From Alectoria sarmentosa (lineage: Eukaryota; Ascomycota; Lecanoromycetes; Lecanorales; Parmeliaceae), in contig WOGZ01000187.1 of assembly GCA_009733775.1 (NCBI GenBank), forward strand, positions 1 through 64,000: a stretch of 64,000 nucleotides of DNA. Reading direction: 5' to 3'. This document shows positions 11,640-21,750 of this stretch, piece after piece; positions within the stretch are counted from its first letter, which is position 1; each line of letters starts with the position of its first letter. The notes beneath the pieces are model-generated. The model saw only the letters and a program-made list of their open reading frames with translations. It was not told where the DNA came from and did no database searches. Position numbers and translations under genes: made by a program.

Positions 11640-12485
11640 GTCTTCTTTTGTTGCAATGGGTGCGAGGTTGAAAGCTGGTGTGGTTATGTAGATGAAAGAT
11701 TCACACCGCAACTCAACGACTAATGGGCGAATGCACAAATCGCGATTCACTTGACCAGGGTCAATGACAAACAAAAGTAAGAGAGCGTTGTGGCAACTAT
11801 TTGTTGGTCAAATAATATTTCATTGTGGGCTACCTAGATAGTTGTATGGATTACATGTCGTAGATTCAACCATATTTTACGTAAAGATCAAGTGGTGCTT
11901 ATGGCTTTCCTGCAGAACGTGGAAGTATTAGTGAGTTGTCTCATTGTGTGCGAATTTATTGTCGTGCCAAGGCTGCAGTCGCGCGCTTAGCTATCTAATC
12001 GGATGGATGCCAAGAATGCCAAGGAATCTGCGGAGCTGGATGAGTTCCGTTCGATGCTTCTTTTTCTCCTTGTGCTGCTCACAATAAGCATACTTGGATT
12101 TGCACTCGGGAAACCTGAGCCTCGTGTACTCGGACAAGGGCTGGAACAGATCTTCCAGAGGCCGGATCCTCAGAAATGTCAGCACACGAGAGTGAGGAGC
12201 GTTTAATGACCGTGTACGAGCCCTGCGGGTGACCATTATATGAGCCGGCATACTGACCTTTTGTAGCTTTGCCGATGTGCATTATTACTTCAGTGCCCCT
12301 ACGCCACGGCCGGCAGCCCATCGATTTGATAAAGGATCGTATTTCTATTTCTATGGGAATAAAAGCGGCATTGGAGGCAGACTGGAGATAGCCAACAATG
12401 TTGGCAAACCAGAACAGGATGCTTTCACTGGCTGTGAGTCCTCACGGCACATTTCACCGTAGGGCAGTTAAAACTGAAATTCACC
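11640..12485. other. Intergenic region, possible small ORFs
   Basis: This is the divergent promoter region between the helicase and the next plus-strand gene. A 67-codon plus-strand frame at 12003-12206 has one hydrophobic stretch (MLLFLLVLLTISILGFAL), with an overlapping open frame on the other strand. Neither can be assigned. Confidence 0.3.
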
Positions 12486-13877
12486 ATGGCTGCAGCTATG
12501 GAATCAACAACTATGCGCCAGTCCCACAAACATCCTACCTTGTGTACCATCGTAGTCGACGGCTACGGCAGCCATCATGAGGGGACATCGTCTTCTGTAC
12601 AGCAACCGGAACATCACTGGAGACTCCCGAACACCGACCCTCGTAACGAGGGAAAGTATCTTTTCCGACTTCATACTCTCGACATCTACTTCTGGACAGC
12701 GGAGGACGCGAATACATTCGTTGCTTTTGCTAGGAAGAAGCTTGAAATAGATCAGCTGGATATCGTCGATGTACCGTCTACCGCGGCGACTCACGACCAA
12801 GTTATCAGCCCTGTAGTGCAGAATCTCGAGAATGTTGCGATCCAGGACCCAGCTTACCACAATGGACAAACACGCAACTCAAGGACAGAGTCAACAGATG
12901 TCAAAAGCACGCCGAAGGTGGGCGGCTCCAGAGAGGAGACAGAGCAAGGTACACCAAAGGCGCAAATCCCAACGGTGTTCCAACCTCAAGATACACCGAA
13001 AGCACAGATTCCGATGATGTTTCAGCCCCTGGCCTACAATCCAGCTGCACCTCCGGCGCCAGAGCCTATTAAGCACCGCGAGAAGACACCTCCTCCTGTT
13101 GATGCTGAAGTTGGCACTGGACTTGCGGCTGCTGCCTTGCGAGATCACTCCCAAGCAACTTCTCCTCAAAGCTCGATGTCTCGTCCTCCATATGGTCATC
13201 CACAATCATCTGGCCTCTTTAACCCTCAACCAGCGCAATTACATACACCCTCTTTCGCTTCCCCGGCTCCTTCCACTGCCTACGCGAAATCGCAGTCGTC
13301 AGCAGGCTGTAGAGCCTCAAGCGTGTCATCTTTCCCACCGCCTCCACCACAAATTGGTAGGGGCTCCGTCAGCCCTTACACTCCAATACCTCCACATGCC
13401 GCACCTCCTCGAAGCCCATCAAATTCCGCGTCGACACACTCTCAGCAAGTCGTTTCAACTTTCAGTGCCCCTCCTCAAGACTCGATGGCTCCATTTTATG
13501 GCAAAGACAGCGCGCCTTTACAATCTCCTGCCACCGAGATTCTTGGAGATTCTTATGTGGCCGGCGTCCGGCAGCCTTTGCAGCATCTTCACCCACAATA
13601 CGCTGACTACACTCCACCTGGGCATGAGCCGCCTGTGGGTGGTTATTCTGATTATCAGTATAATCAGCAGCAACAGCAGCACCATCACCATCATCAGAAC
13701 CAAGGCAATGAATACGATGTACATGGTCAAGTGTACAGGCCTACAGAAGAAGAGGCTCATGGACGCAAGCCTTCAAAACCGTCAAAACAGCCTCAAGGTA
13801 AACTCGAGCAGGGTGTCGAAAATGTTGACAAGAAGGTCAATAGGTTCTTCAAAAAGTTGGAGAAGAAAATAGGCTGA
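12486..13877 (+). CDS. Conserved low-complexity fungal protein
   Basis: Single exon, 463 residues. The N-terminal ~100 residues are ordered and conserved in fungi as I recall (CTIVVDGYGSHHEGTSSSVQ, HHWRLPNTDPRNEGKYLFRL, LDIYFWTAEDANTFV). The rest is Pro/Ser/Gln-rich and probably disordered. A short conserved block YNPAAPPAPEPIKHREKTPP sits near residue 185, and a Gln/His run (QQQQQHHHHHQ) lies near 400. The C-terminus is basic and helical (GVENVDKKVNRFFKKLEKKIG), a mark of the same family. Databases sometimes name members RNA-recognition-motif proteins, but I see no RNP motifs. Function is unknown. Confidence 0.82.
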   Translation: MAAAMESTTMRQSHKHPTLCTIVVDGYGSHHEGTSSSVQQPEHHWRLPNTDPRNEGKYLFRLHTLDIYFWTAEDANTFVAFARKKLEIDQLDIVDVPSTAATHDQVISPVVQNLENVAIQDPAYHNGQTRNSRTESTDVKSTPKVGGSREETEQGTPKAQIPTVFQPQDTPKAQIPMMFQPLAYNPAAPPAPEPIKHREKTPPPVDAEVGTGLAAAALRDHSQATSPQSSMSRPPYGHPQSSGLFNPQPAQLHTPSFASPAPSTAYAKSQSSAGCRASSVSSFPPPPPQIGRGSVSPYTPIPPHAAPPRSPSNSASTHSQQVVSTFSAPPQDSMAPFYGKDSAPLQSPATEILGDSYVAGVRQPLQHLHPQYADYTPPGHEPPVGGYSDYQYNQQQQQHHHHHQNQGNEYDVHGQVYRPTEEEAHGRKPSKPSKQPQGKLEQGVENVDKKVNRFFKKLEKKIG

Positions 13878-14596
13878 AACGGCCGACTACTCTATGCGAC
13901 CCACGAGCTCTTCGAAACCTCGATGATCGAGAAAGCACAATGCAGAAGACATCATCATTTTGGACACCACATTACTATGGTACTCTACGTGATTGATCGA
14001 GCAATTCTATTGATATGTCGAACATTGCCGCTTGGGCTGCTCGATAGCTGGACCGTTCGCCTGAATATTGTAATTGCCCTGAGGCTGGGCCTCAGTCTTG
14101 GACATGCTGGACAATGCAGGGAACTGAAGGAGAGTGTACATCGAGGAGGAAGAACGGTCAATAGTGACAATTTGACGAGTGAACGGGGAGACGAAGACGT
14201 GGAGATTATGGTAGCAAAGTCGCAAATGTAGGATGTCTTCCCTTCCATCCCAATGAGGAAGGCGTAGCGAGGAAACAAGATTACGAGTAAAAAAGTTTAC
14301 GGAATATTGTTTAATTGCGATTCAAGATTTACGAGTAGAAGAGTAATTACTCCTTTTCAAGGCTTAAGCCTCTTGCACAAGCTTCATTCAGCCACCATTT
14401 TTCAGTGAGCTAGAAGACTTCTGTATTACGGAAAGTCGTCCATCAGAGCACAACAATTGTGAGTCCATCCCACTTGTAAACATTCCACGCCTCAAGACAC
14501 GCTTCTGCAGCTCTGCCCAACCATGCCTCACTCCCTACCTGACCCCTCAACCACAGTTGCGTACTGCATTTGCTAATGGTGTCTGATGTTTCAGTC
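13878..14596. other. Intergenic region
   Basis: No supported gene. The last bases before 14597 read like a 3' splice site (ATGTTTCAG just upstream of the next start), so an intron in the leader of the following gene is possible. A frame extending it upstream starts without ATG. Confidence 0.4.
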
Positions 14597-16222
14597 ATGT
14601 CAACAGCAGGAATTTCTCCCAGCGGCGTTGCTTCCTTGCGGGCGAAGTTCGAACAAAAGGACGAATCCACCACGCCTCCCTCCCGCGGCCGCTCTCCGGC
14701 TGCATCATTAAGTGTGACAGACGACGCTTCACGTCCTATCTCGAGAGTTCGAACGAGCTTTTTTGCCGTCGAGCACAGTGGACAGATGGGAGACCTCAAT
14801 ACGTCTGAAGAGTTGGGGAAGGTAGTAAATGGTGATCGGGCTGAAGAGTCTACATTGAGCGAGGCAGTGGAGAAACCGAAGACCAATGGCATTGAATTGA
14901 CACCCCAGAAATCTACCACGAAGGAGGAGAGTACGCCTAAACAGACGACACCCAATACTCCTCCGAGAACACAGGACAGCATTCCTCAAAACAAGTTGGG
15001 GATAGTAAATGGTGTCTCGTCGTCTGCGAGCCCAGACAAGCCAGTGTTTACTGCAGAAGACAACACTCATGCCCTGTTACCATCAGACCTAAAGGAAGAA
15101 GCTGCAGTCCCTGACGGAGCTGCTCTAGATGTGGACACATCCGTACTGGGGTCAATACTGAAGGGGTCACCGTTCGAGCAAGATGAAAACAAGGACGAAG
15201 CGTCGAGTGCCCGAAGAAATGAAGCGGCTGCTGAGTCAAAGCAACCTTTAGGCCAACATGGTAAAGGCCCTAGCGCTCCAATGACCAATGGCAAGCCAAC
15301 AGAGGCTCCGGCACAGAAGGTGGGACTGGGGCCCAAAACTAAGACAACTCCTCGTCCCTCTGCTATTGGACAGAAATCGGGCGCTCAGCCAGTGTCCTCG
15401 ACTACGGAATCATCGGGGCACAAGCCTCAAACATCCACATTTCGTGCGTCCATTACCCCAAAAATTGCTCCAACACCTAGCAAGCAACCGCTCTCCAGAA
15501 AGATATCACCAAAGTCAGCCACTTCGCAAGGGCCGAAGAACGAAATTCTTAAAGATGCAAAGAAGACGACTGCTGAGAAACCTAGCCGACCATCTGTGGC
15601 ACCAAAGGCCCCTGCAGCGGCGTCAAAGCCCGCACCAAAGCCAGGGAAGAAACCAGGCCCCCCATCTCCACCGTCATTCACAAAGCCGCGTCCAAAGTCC
15701 CCAACACGTCCAGTCCGATTGCCTAGCTCGGCTACTGCACCAACCGCCGCATCTGCCGCCAAACTCGACGCAGCAGCGGCCGCTACAGCCACATCCAGGG
15801 ACCGTGTCTCCTCGAATCCAGCATCTTTGCGGCAAAAGCCGGCTCGTACATCGCTGCTTCCTGGGCCGAAGCCCGTAGAAAGGCCTAAAGACAAGCCAAA
15901 GTCACGGCTGAGTACCGCAAGCTCAAAGATTCCGGAAGGCAGTTTTCTGGATAGGATGATGCGTCCAACTCAGAGCTCATCACAGAAAGCGCATGAAAAG
16001 GTGGAAGCCAAAAGCCCTCCCAAGAAAACTAACGGGGCCAGACCCAAGAGAAAAAGTGATGGGAGTGAGAAAGCGGAGAGCGAAACTGTCGAAACGAAGG
16101 GGGAGCAGCAAACGGAGTCAGCACCATCATCATCAGTGCAAGCCCCGGTTGATTACAGCGAAACCCCAAGCACAAATGGGGAAAACAACGGCATTGAAGA
16201 AGCAGCTCTAGTTCCATCTTAA
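14597..16222 (+). CDS. Ser/Pro/Lys-rich disordered fungal protein
   Basis: An intronless frame of 541 residues. The N-terminus MSTAGISPSGVASLRAKFEQ followed by PPSRGRSPAASLSV and RPISRVRTSFFAVEHSGQMG is the conserved head of a fungal family often labelled mucin-like. The remainder is very rich in Ser, Thr, Pro, Lys and Ala, with runs such as PAAASKPAPKPGKKPGPPSP and SFTKPRPKSPTRPVRLPSSA, and has no hydrophobic segments. It is therefore a soluble, mostly disordered, basic protein and not a secreted mucin. A short motif, GSFLDRMMRPTQSSSQK near residue 450, recurs in relatives and may be a binding motif. Function is unknown. The start at 14597 was chosen over an upstream non-ATG extension. Confidence 0.75.
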   Translation: MSTAGISPSGVASLRAKFEQKDESTTPPSRGRSPAASLSVTDDASRPISRVRTSFFAVEHSGQMGDLNTSEELGKVVNGDRAEESTLSEAVEKPKTNGIELTPQKSTTKEESTPKQTTPNTPPRTQDSIPQNKLGIVNGVSSSASPDKPVFTAEDNTHALLPSDLKEEAAVPDGAALDVDTSVLGSILKGSPFEQDENKDEASSARRNEAAAESKQPLGQHGKGPSAPMTNGKPTEAPAQKVGLGPKTKTTPRPSAIGQKSGAQPVSSTTESSGHKPQTSTFRASITPKIAPTPSKQPLSRKISPKSATSQGPKNEILKDAKKTTAEKPSRPSVAPKAPAAASKPAPKPGKKPGPPSPPSFTKPRPKSPTRPVRLPSSATAPTAASAAKLDAAAAATATSRDRVSSNPASLRQKPARTSLLPGPKPVERPKDKPKSRLSTASSKIPEGSFLDRMMRPTQSSSQKAHEKVEAKSPPKKTNGARPKRKSDGSEKAESETVETKGEQQTESAPSSSVQAPVDYSETPSTNGENNGIEEAALVPS

Positions 16223-16570
16223 TGAGTCGAAATTGTGGCTAGTCTCGGCTGGATGGTCTCGTCGTTAACAGCAGGTCTGAGATTCCAGGCGTTTGAAACG
16301 ATGTGTCGAGGGCTTGGAGTTCTATACCACGGTGCATTTACTAGCATCTCACCGGAGCGTAGCTAGCTTTGAAAGCTGGCAGTGTGTACAATTAATAGGC
16401 TTGCCATCGTGTGTTGGTCACTCAGCTCCATCGTGTCCGTTTTGCAGCTGCGTCCTTGGCCTACAACCCTCAGCATGGAGGCATCTTCCACTCTTTTTAT
16501 ATCACCCAATGCAAACCGAGCAACTCTAGCACCGAACTCCTCAACTGCATCTCTTGCCCATCTTCCGTTT

Positions 16571-17188
16571 TCACCACGACACCGGATTGACCCGACAAAG
16601 CAGCATCCCCCCAATCCTCCTCTCCACACACTCCCTCGCCTCCATTATCCCCCGATCCGTCGTCACAAACATACTCTCCCCTATGCCCCTCAAGCCATTG
16701 ACATACCCCTTCCTTTCCCCCTTCACCAATCCCTCTATATCCCGAATCGGCATCCACACTCGCCGCGTGGGTTTCGACACTAATCGCATCTTCTCCAGCA
16801 CGGGCCGGCTGTTGTAGTATTTCAACCCCACCCATAATCGCCGCGACGAAATGTTCTCCTGCGTAACTGGCTCAATCGAATCACCACCATCACCTCCTCC
16901 CAGCTCCTCACCTCCTTCCCTCTCCACATCACCACTCCCCCAAAACGCAACATGCCCCCGACCAATCTCCTTACTCGCCTCCGGATTCGCACTCATGGTT
17001 GGCGCCAACGCACTCGGCGGCGGCGGCGTGGGGCCTCCTATCACGACTGTATTTACGTAGCCGCATTTCTGTAGCTCCAAGAGGAGAGTGTGTAGTTGGG
17101 TTGTGGAGGGCAGGGAGGTCAGGCCGAGGCGCGCTTTGGAGGCGTTTTGGAGGTGGGAGCAGGCGTGGGCGAGGAGGACGAGGGACAT
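16571..17188 (-). CDS. mrps8: Mitochondrial ribosomal protein uS8m
   Basis: Single exon, 205 residues, starting MSLVLLAHACSHLQNASKAR. It is a small-subunit mitochondrial ribosomal protein of the bacterial S8 family, which binds 12S-type rRNA during assembly of the mitochondrial small subunit. Diagnostic blocks are LQNASKARLGLTSLPSTTQL, CGYVNTVVIGGPTPPPPS, SSRRLWVGLKYYNSRPVLEK, MRLVSKPTRRVW and FVTTDRGIMEARECVERRIG, the last being the classic S8 C-terminal motif. The ~60-residue acidic/Gly insert in the middle (GSGDVEREGGEELGGGDGGD) is a fungal addition. The frame is open far upstream, but that part is not family-like. The C-terminus runs four residues past the usual ...LCRV ending. Confidence 0.88.
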   Translation of the reverse strand: MSLVLLAHACSHLQNASKARLGLTSLPSTTQLHTLLLELQKCGYVNTVVIGGPTPPPPSALAPTMSANPEASKEIGRGHVAFWGSGDVEREGGEELGGGDGGDSIEPVTQENISSRRLWVGLKYYNSRPVLEKMRLVSKPTRRVWMPIRDIEGLVKGERKGYVNGLRGIGESMFVTTDRGIMEARECVERRIGGMLLCRVNPVSW

Positions 17189-18869
17189 GGTTTTGGGCGT
17201 TGAGGTGTGTTGGAATGGGGAGCGGCGCGAGGCCTGGACGGTGCTGGGTGTGCGCAAACGAGGGAGGTCCTGGTCCGTAGGCGTTTTGTTTCTGGACGGG
17301 ACTTTGGATCTTCCGCTGGTAAAGACGAGGACCAGAAGATTGCTGAATTGATAGGAACGAAACCTGGAGTGGGGACGCAGCACTGTGGTTTCGAAAGATT
17401 GGCGGGATTGATACTGTACCTCCAAACTCAAGATTTTGTACTTTGACTCTAAGTTCAGTAGGTAAACGCCAAGTATCTGCCCTGCTAGCCTCGGGTGATC
17501 GCCGCGAGGCGTCTTCCGATGGTGCCGATATGGCTTCACACGGTGCTGTGATCCTGTGGACCTTTGATTAGCTTGGATGTTACCTCTTGGAAAGAAGCTA
17601 TTGCATTGCACAAGCGTTGTCGGTTGTGGCTTCCCATTGATGCTCAATTAAGTTTATATACATTAGAGCAAGAAAGTATGTAAAAAAGGCCCCAACTTTT
17701 TGCCTCGTGAAGTACTCACCAAGGGAGCACACGCTACAGGGAAGCTTGGCTACAGGCTCTCTAGGGAATGGTTCTCAAAGGCAGCCACCAAAAATGGCCG
17801 CGGAAGCTTTCGGCAAAGAGATAGACTGCATGTGTACAGGCCGGCTTTTGACTGCGTGTTCTCTTCCTGGCTGCCGAAGCCCAAGCACTGGTTGCAGGTG
17901 CGAGTAGCTCTAATTGTCGAAATATATAATACTGACCGTATCTCATGCTGTTTCATACGGCCCGGCATGTTACATGAGCTGCTCTACCCAAGCAGCAGGG
18001 CGCTGAACGGCTGTGAAATCATTGGCAGGCGTTGATAAGTTCTGAATTCTCTAGCGTTTGGTATTCTGATTCAAGAATATACGGTCCAATGCTGTTGGCA
18101 AATCACTCTTAGTGATAGCGCTGTTGACGACCTTTCCCGGTGGCCGCGACCAGTCTCTGACAGTAGATTGACCTCGAGCCGTATGGACGAGAGAACCTTA
18201 GCTTTTCGTAGATCTGTCTCATACGCCTTCTTACGCTTGAACCCTAATGTAGCTGACGAGTCCTAACGTCATAGCATTTGGAAGACGGCAATTCTGATGG
18301 CTGTGAGATGTGATGACGAGTGACAGAGCGGGACCCTGTGCGTCTCAACTCGTCGGAGACTATTGTGGCCTGCATGGGCCTAGCACCATTTTGTTCAACA
18401 ACGCCACGCAGTTGCTGCACTGACAGCGGATGAAGATAGAGGCTGTTGACCACGACCAACAAGGATTGGGCGAAGCGCAGAACCCTGTGGGTCAATGCAG
18501 GTTTGCAAATGGCGTTGTGACGACAGCATGCACTATGAGCTGGTGGTGGCGACGATGTTCGCATGTTCTTGCCTCCAGTCGAGAAAAGCTTGCTGCACCT
18601 AAGTTTAGGACAGGTGCGAGAACAATTTCGAGTCTGTTCCTCTTTCCGTGGTCAGAACAATACTATTCACTTCCCTCTTTCATCGCGCTGTTTCTCAAGA
18701 ACCATTCCACTTGCCAGTCTCTCGATTGCGTTAATCTTTGCCGCTCCAAAAACGCAGATTCTGCGGCTTGAATTCACTGCATCCACATCTCAAGCCATGA
18801 TTGACAAAGGCTTTTCCCGGGGCGTCGATTCCTATTAATTACCTGTACCCATTGGAGATTGGTCTTTTC
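17189..18869. other. Gene-poor stretch
   Basis: I find no supported gene in these 1.7 kb. Short overlapping frames on both strands lack any recognisable motif. Composition is near normal, so this is not the RIP-like type of sequence. Confidence 0.4.
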
Positions 18870-19460
18870 GTTTCCTTGTGAAGCGTCCTGAAGAGGGGGG
18901 GCGAGGAAATCCACTACTAGTACGGCTAATCATTACTGACGGCGGAAAGGTTGCATTCGATGCTTGTAGGTGATATAAGAAACATTATTGCAATTGGGGA
19001 AAATCATACCACGGATCAGTTCCACGCTTTGACTACAACGTATTGGTTGGTCACGCATTGGGACGATGATCATTTCGCGGGAGCTCTAGAGTACTTCGAT
19101 AAACATGGCGAAAAGAATCGCAGGCCGCAAGTCTACAGGGTCTTTGCACGTCGGGTTGCCCACCTGTGCATCCCGAGCATTGGCTTGGCAGGTTTCAAGC
19201 ACTCTCATTGATCAAATCTCTTTACTAAGCGGCCAAGATTGGTTTGGCTGCTCATGGAACCTAGCAGGGAGGCGACCCGCTGTGCAAAGACCCTGTACGC
19301 TCAGAGGTCAAACGTGAAGTTCAAAGATACTTTCCGTGGGGCTCATTCTCTGTATGGTATTGTGCAAGACTTTTTCAACAAGGGGCAGCGGTATGATACA
19401 TATTTTTCCACGTCTCCTCGAAAGAATGACCTGGGTAAAGCAATGAAACGTTGGAACTAG
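18870..19460 (+). pseudogene. Metallo-beta-lactamase-fold relic
   Basis: The frame from 18951 contains YWLVTHWDDDHFAGALEYFD, which carries the H-x-D-x-D-H metal site typical of ComEC/Rec2-like metallo-beta-lactamase proteins. Just upstream in another frame, RLIITDGGKVAFDACR fits the VDGG-type strand that precedes this motif in the family, but a stop codon and a frame change separate the two. Downstream pieces change frame again before a stop at 19460. At least two disruptions make this a decayed gene. The intact gene would have been a soluble hydrolase-fold protein of unknown substrate. Confidence 0.45.
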
Positions 19461-20879
19461 AGAGAACCTAGTCAGTAGATGCGTAGTCTCATCAAAAATT
19501 TCTCGTGGTGTGTGTGTGTATCACTTATTCTGCGGGACAAGCTGTTGGCCCAGAGCAGTTTCCACTCTCGTCGCTAGCTAAGTACATATATCATCATCAA
19601 ATATGGGGTCTCTTTACGCCGTACTTACGATCAACACTCTCGGACGTATCCCACCGCTGTTGACCCCGAAGGGAAACGTTTCAAAAAACCCGAGGGACGT
19701 AAATATCATTTTAGATATGGAGAACCAGGGGGAGGGGAGGCGACAATCGGCATGACACCTGCACTACCCCTATCTCCCCCAGCGCACGAGATAAGAACTA
19801 GGTCTCCTCCTCTTTAAAGACCTTCGTTGGCTGGGTTTGCCCGTTCATCTTGTGTAATCGTGGATCGAGATCCCTTCGATTAGACGGCCCTTCAGATATT
19901 CGCGCTGCGGGGCCCCTCACATAAATACCACGATTTCCAGCTGCAGTACAGCGCACCAATGAAAGTGTCTCATGGTAGCGCAACAACAGGGTGTGGCTCT
20001 GTAGTCAGACGTATTGCCAGCGGACGCACATTATCCCGACGACGTAAGTAGGTCTCGTGCATCGGTTCGCGTGGAAACCGCGAATTTTTTAAGATGTTTC
20101 ATCATGCCGAAATTTTGTTGAAGCGTAAATGAAGGAAACTGGCTGCCTTACTTGATTAGAACTGCGAGGTGGAGTTGAGAATGAGGACAGTGTATCTTCA
20201 CGACGTTATCTCACGCGATCTTACGCTTTGGGTCTTTACTCATAGGAGGTCTGATGCCTTCAAATAAGGTAGTACTTGTCAGCCAGAGGGTCTCTTGAAA
20301 CCAGATAGTCATCATGGAGGGTCAGAGCTAGTACATCTGATGGCCAGCTTGACTTCTGGCACCCTAGTTCGCGTGAAAATGGTGAAGAATTGAGATTACT
20401 TCATAATGAACGCACTCAGGAGTATGTGAAATGAAAAAGCAGAAACGCATGCTTCCTTAATGAGTGCTGTCGAGTGAGTTCAAGAGTGAGAGAGCTCAAA
20501 GTTTTTGTCCGCCGAGTACACTTGTTCCGAGACTTGCAAGCCTCCACGGCTACCAATCCTCACGTTGTGATGATATGGTCATGACTATGGAGGAATGGTG
20601 GCAAGGCTGCGAAGACTAAGAAATGGTCATGCCAGTAAAGGGCAGCGGATCACGATGACCTTGGTGACCTTGTAGATGGCAGGTAGCAGCATCTTGTTTG
20701 ACTTCTGTAGTTTTTCTCTGGCGTTCGCAAGTTGTGACTCAGCCCAGGAAAAGCTGCGAATAATGTTCAGCAAGAAAGGTCTGCAACTTGTTTCACTGGA
20801 GAGATGATATGAAAGAGCAAAAGAGTAAATGGGAAAAGAGTGAAATGGGTGGTCCTGATGGTGGGCAAAATTTTTCAAG
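19461..20879. other. Gene-poor stretch
   Basis: Nothing is convincingly coding. A 49-codon frame begins at 19603 (MGSLYAVLTINTLGRIPPLL) and could be one more fragment of the neighbouring relic. The rest holds only short chance frames. Confidence 0.35.
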
Positions 20880-21279
20880 CGCGATACACGTTTCTACTAG
20901 GATATGCAACCTCCAAAATCGGACCTGTATTAATTACCGTTCCACAACAGCACAACTAAAATACTGAAAAAGATTAGAATAGAGCGTAGTCCATCAGATT
21001 TATATTTTCAAAAAAAATTCAGAATTGAGAATATAGGTATCGATAAAGTTATGTAATAAAGTTGTAAAATACATTAAACGTATTTTATTGACTTATCATA
21101 TATCTCTATTGATATTCTTTCAATTCTAATAGTTTTTGAAATTATTTGAATCGCATTCTATACGCTATAATAATCTATTTCGCTATTTTTCGCTTTTTTG
21201 TTCTGAAACGATAAGTTTATAAAGGTTCGATTTTGGAGATTGCATATCCTAGTAAGAACGTTTACCAAACGATAAAGAA
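20880..21279. repeat. AT-rich segment next to MITE copy
   Basis: Composition drops to strongly AT-rich between about 20,930 and 21,230, with no open frame. It resembles the tract at the window start in miniature and directly abuts the degenerate MITE copy. Confidence 0.45.
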
Positions 21280-21510
21280 CAGAGGTCGGCACCAAAAGTC
21301 CTGGACACCAAGACTCCTGTGCCAAGATGTCGGATAACATCACGCAGGATTGCAATGCGCTTAGAACTGCTTCGGAACTGCCCAACATGGGCTTAAAGCC
21401 CCTATCGTGCCACCGTGCCCAAAAATGTTCCCTAAAATTCTGCCCAGGGGAAGGTGCTGCCTTCCGAGAGTAGGGTTAGGGCTATCACTAGCGCTGTCCA
21501 GGACTTTCTG
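21280..21510 (+). mobile_element. Degenerate MITE copy
   Basis: This segment shares ordered blocks with the element at 57336-57627: GGCACCAAAAGTCCTG at the left end, AGATGTCGGATAAC, CAATGCGCTTAGAA, TCGGAACTG, CTTCCGAGA followed by TAGGG, CACTAGCGCTGT, and CAGGACTTT at the right. It is about 230 bp with internal deletions. The left inverted repeat is preserved; the right one is cut short after CAGGACTTTCTG. No target duplication can be made out. It is non-coding. Confidence 0.7.
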
Positions 21511-21750
21511 TACTTTGAGTGGCCCCGACCCCACCCCCCGGAATTGTGTATCACGAGCTAAGTGTGGGGTGATGCCTGAGACTCCTGGTACCAATTTCTA
21601 CATTGCCCCTTCGCAATGATATCGAGAAAAAGAATGTTATATTTGATTAAGCTATTGGTGAGTGGATGTTTTATGCTATGAGCTGAGGAAGATGAGCACA
21701 AATAACAGCAAGCTACGACTCCTGCCACAAAGTATCACTCGCCTGCAAAT

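Noticed and set aside
15427..15894. Minus-strand Gly/Asp/Ala-rich 155-codon frame.
   Set aside because: It is the antisense shadow of the Pro/Lys/Ala-rich protein at 14597-16222.
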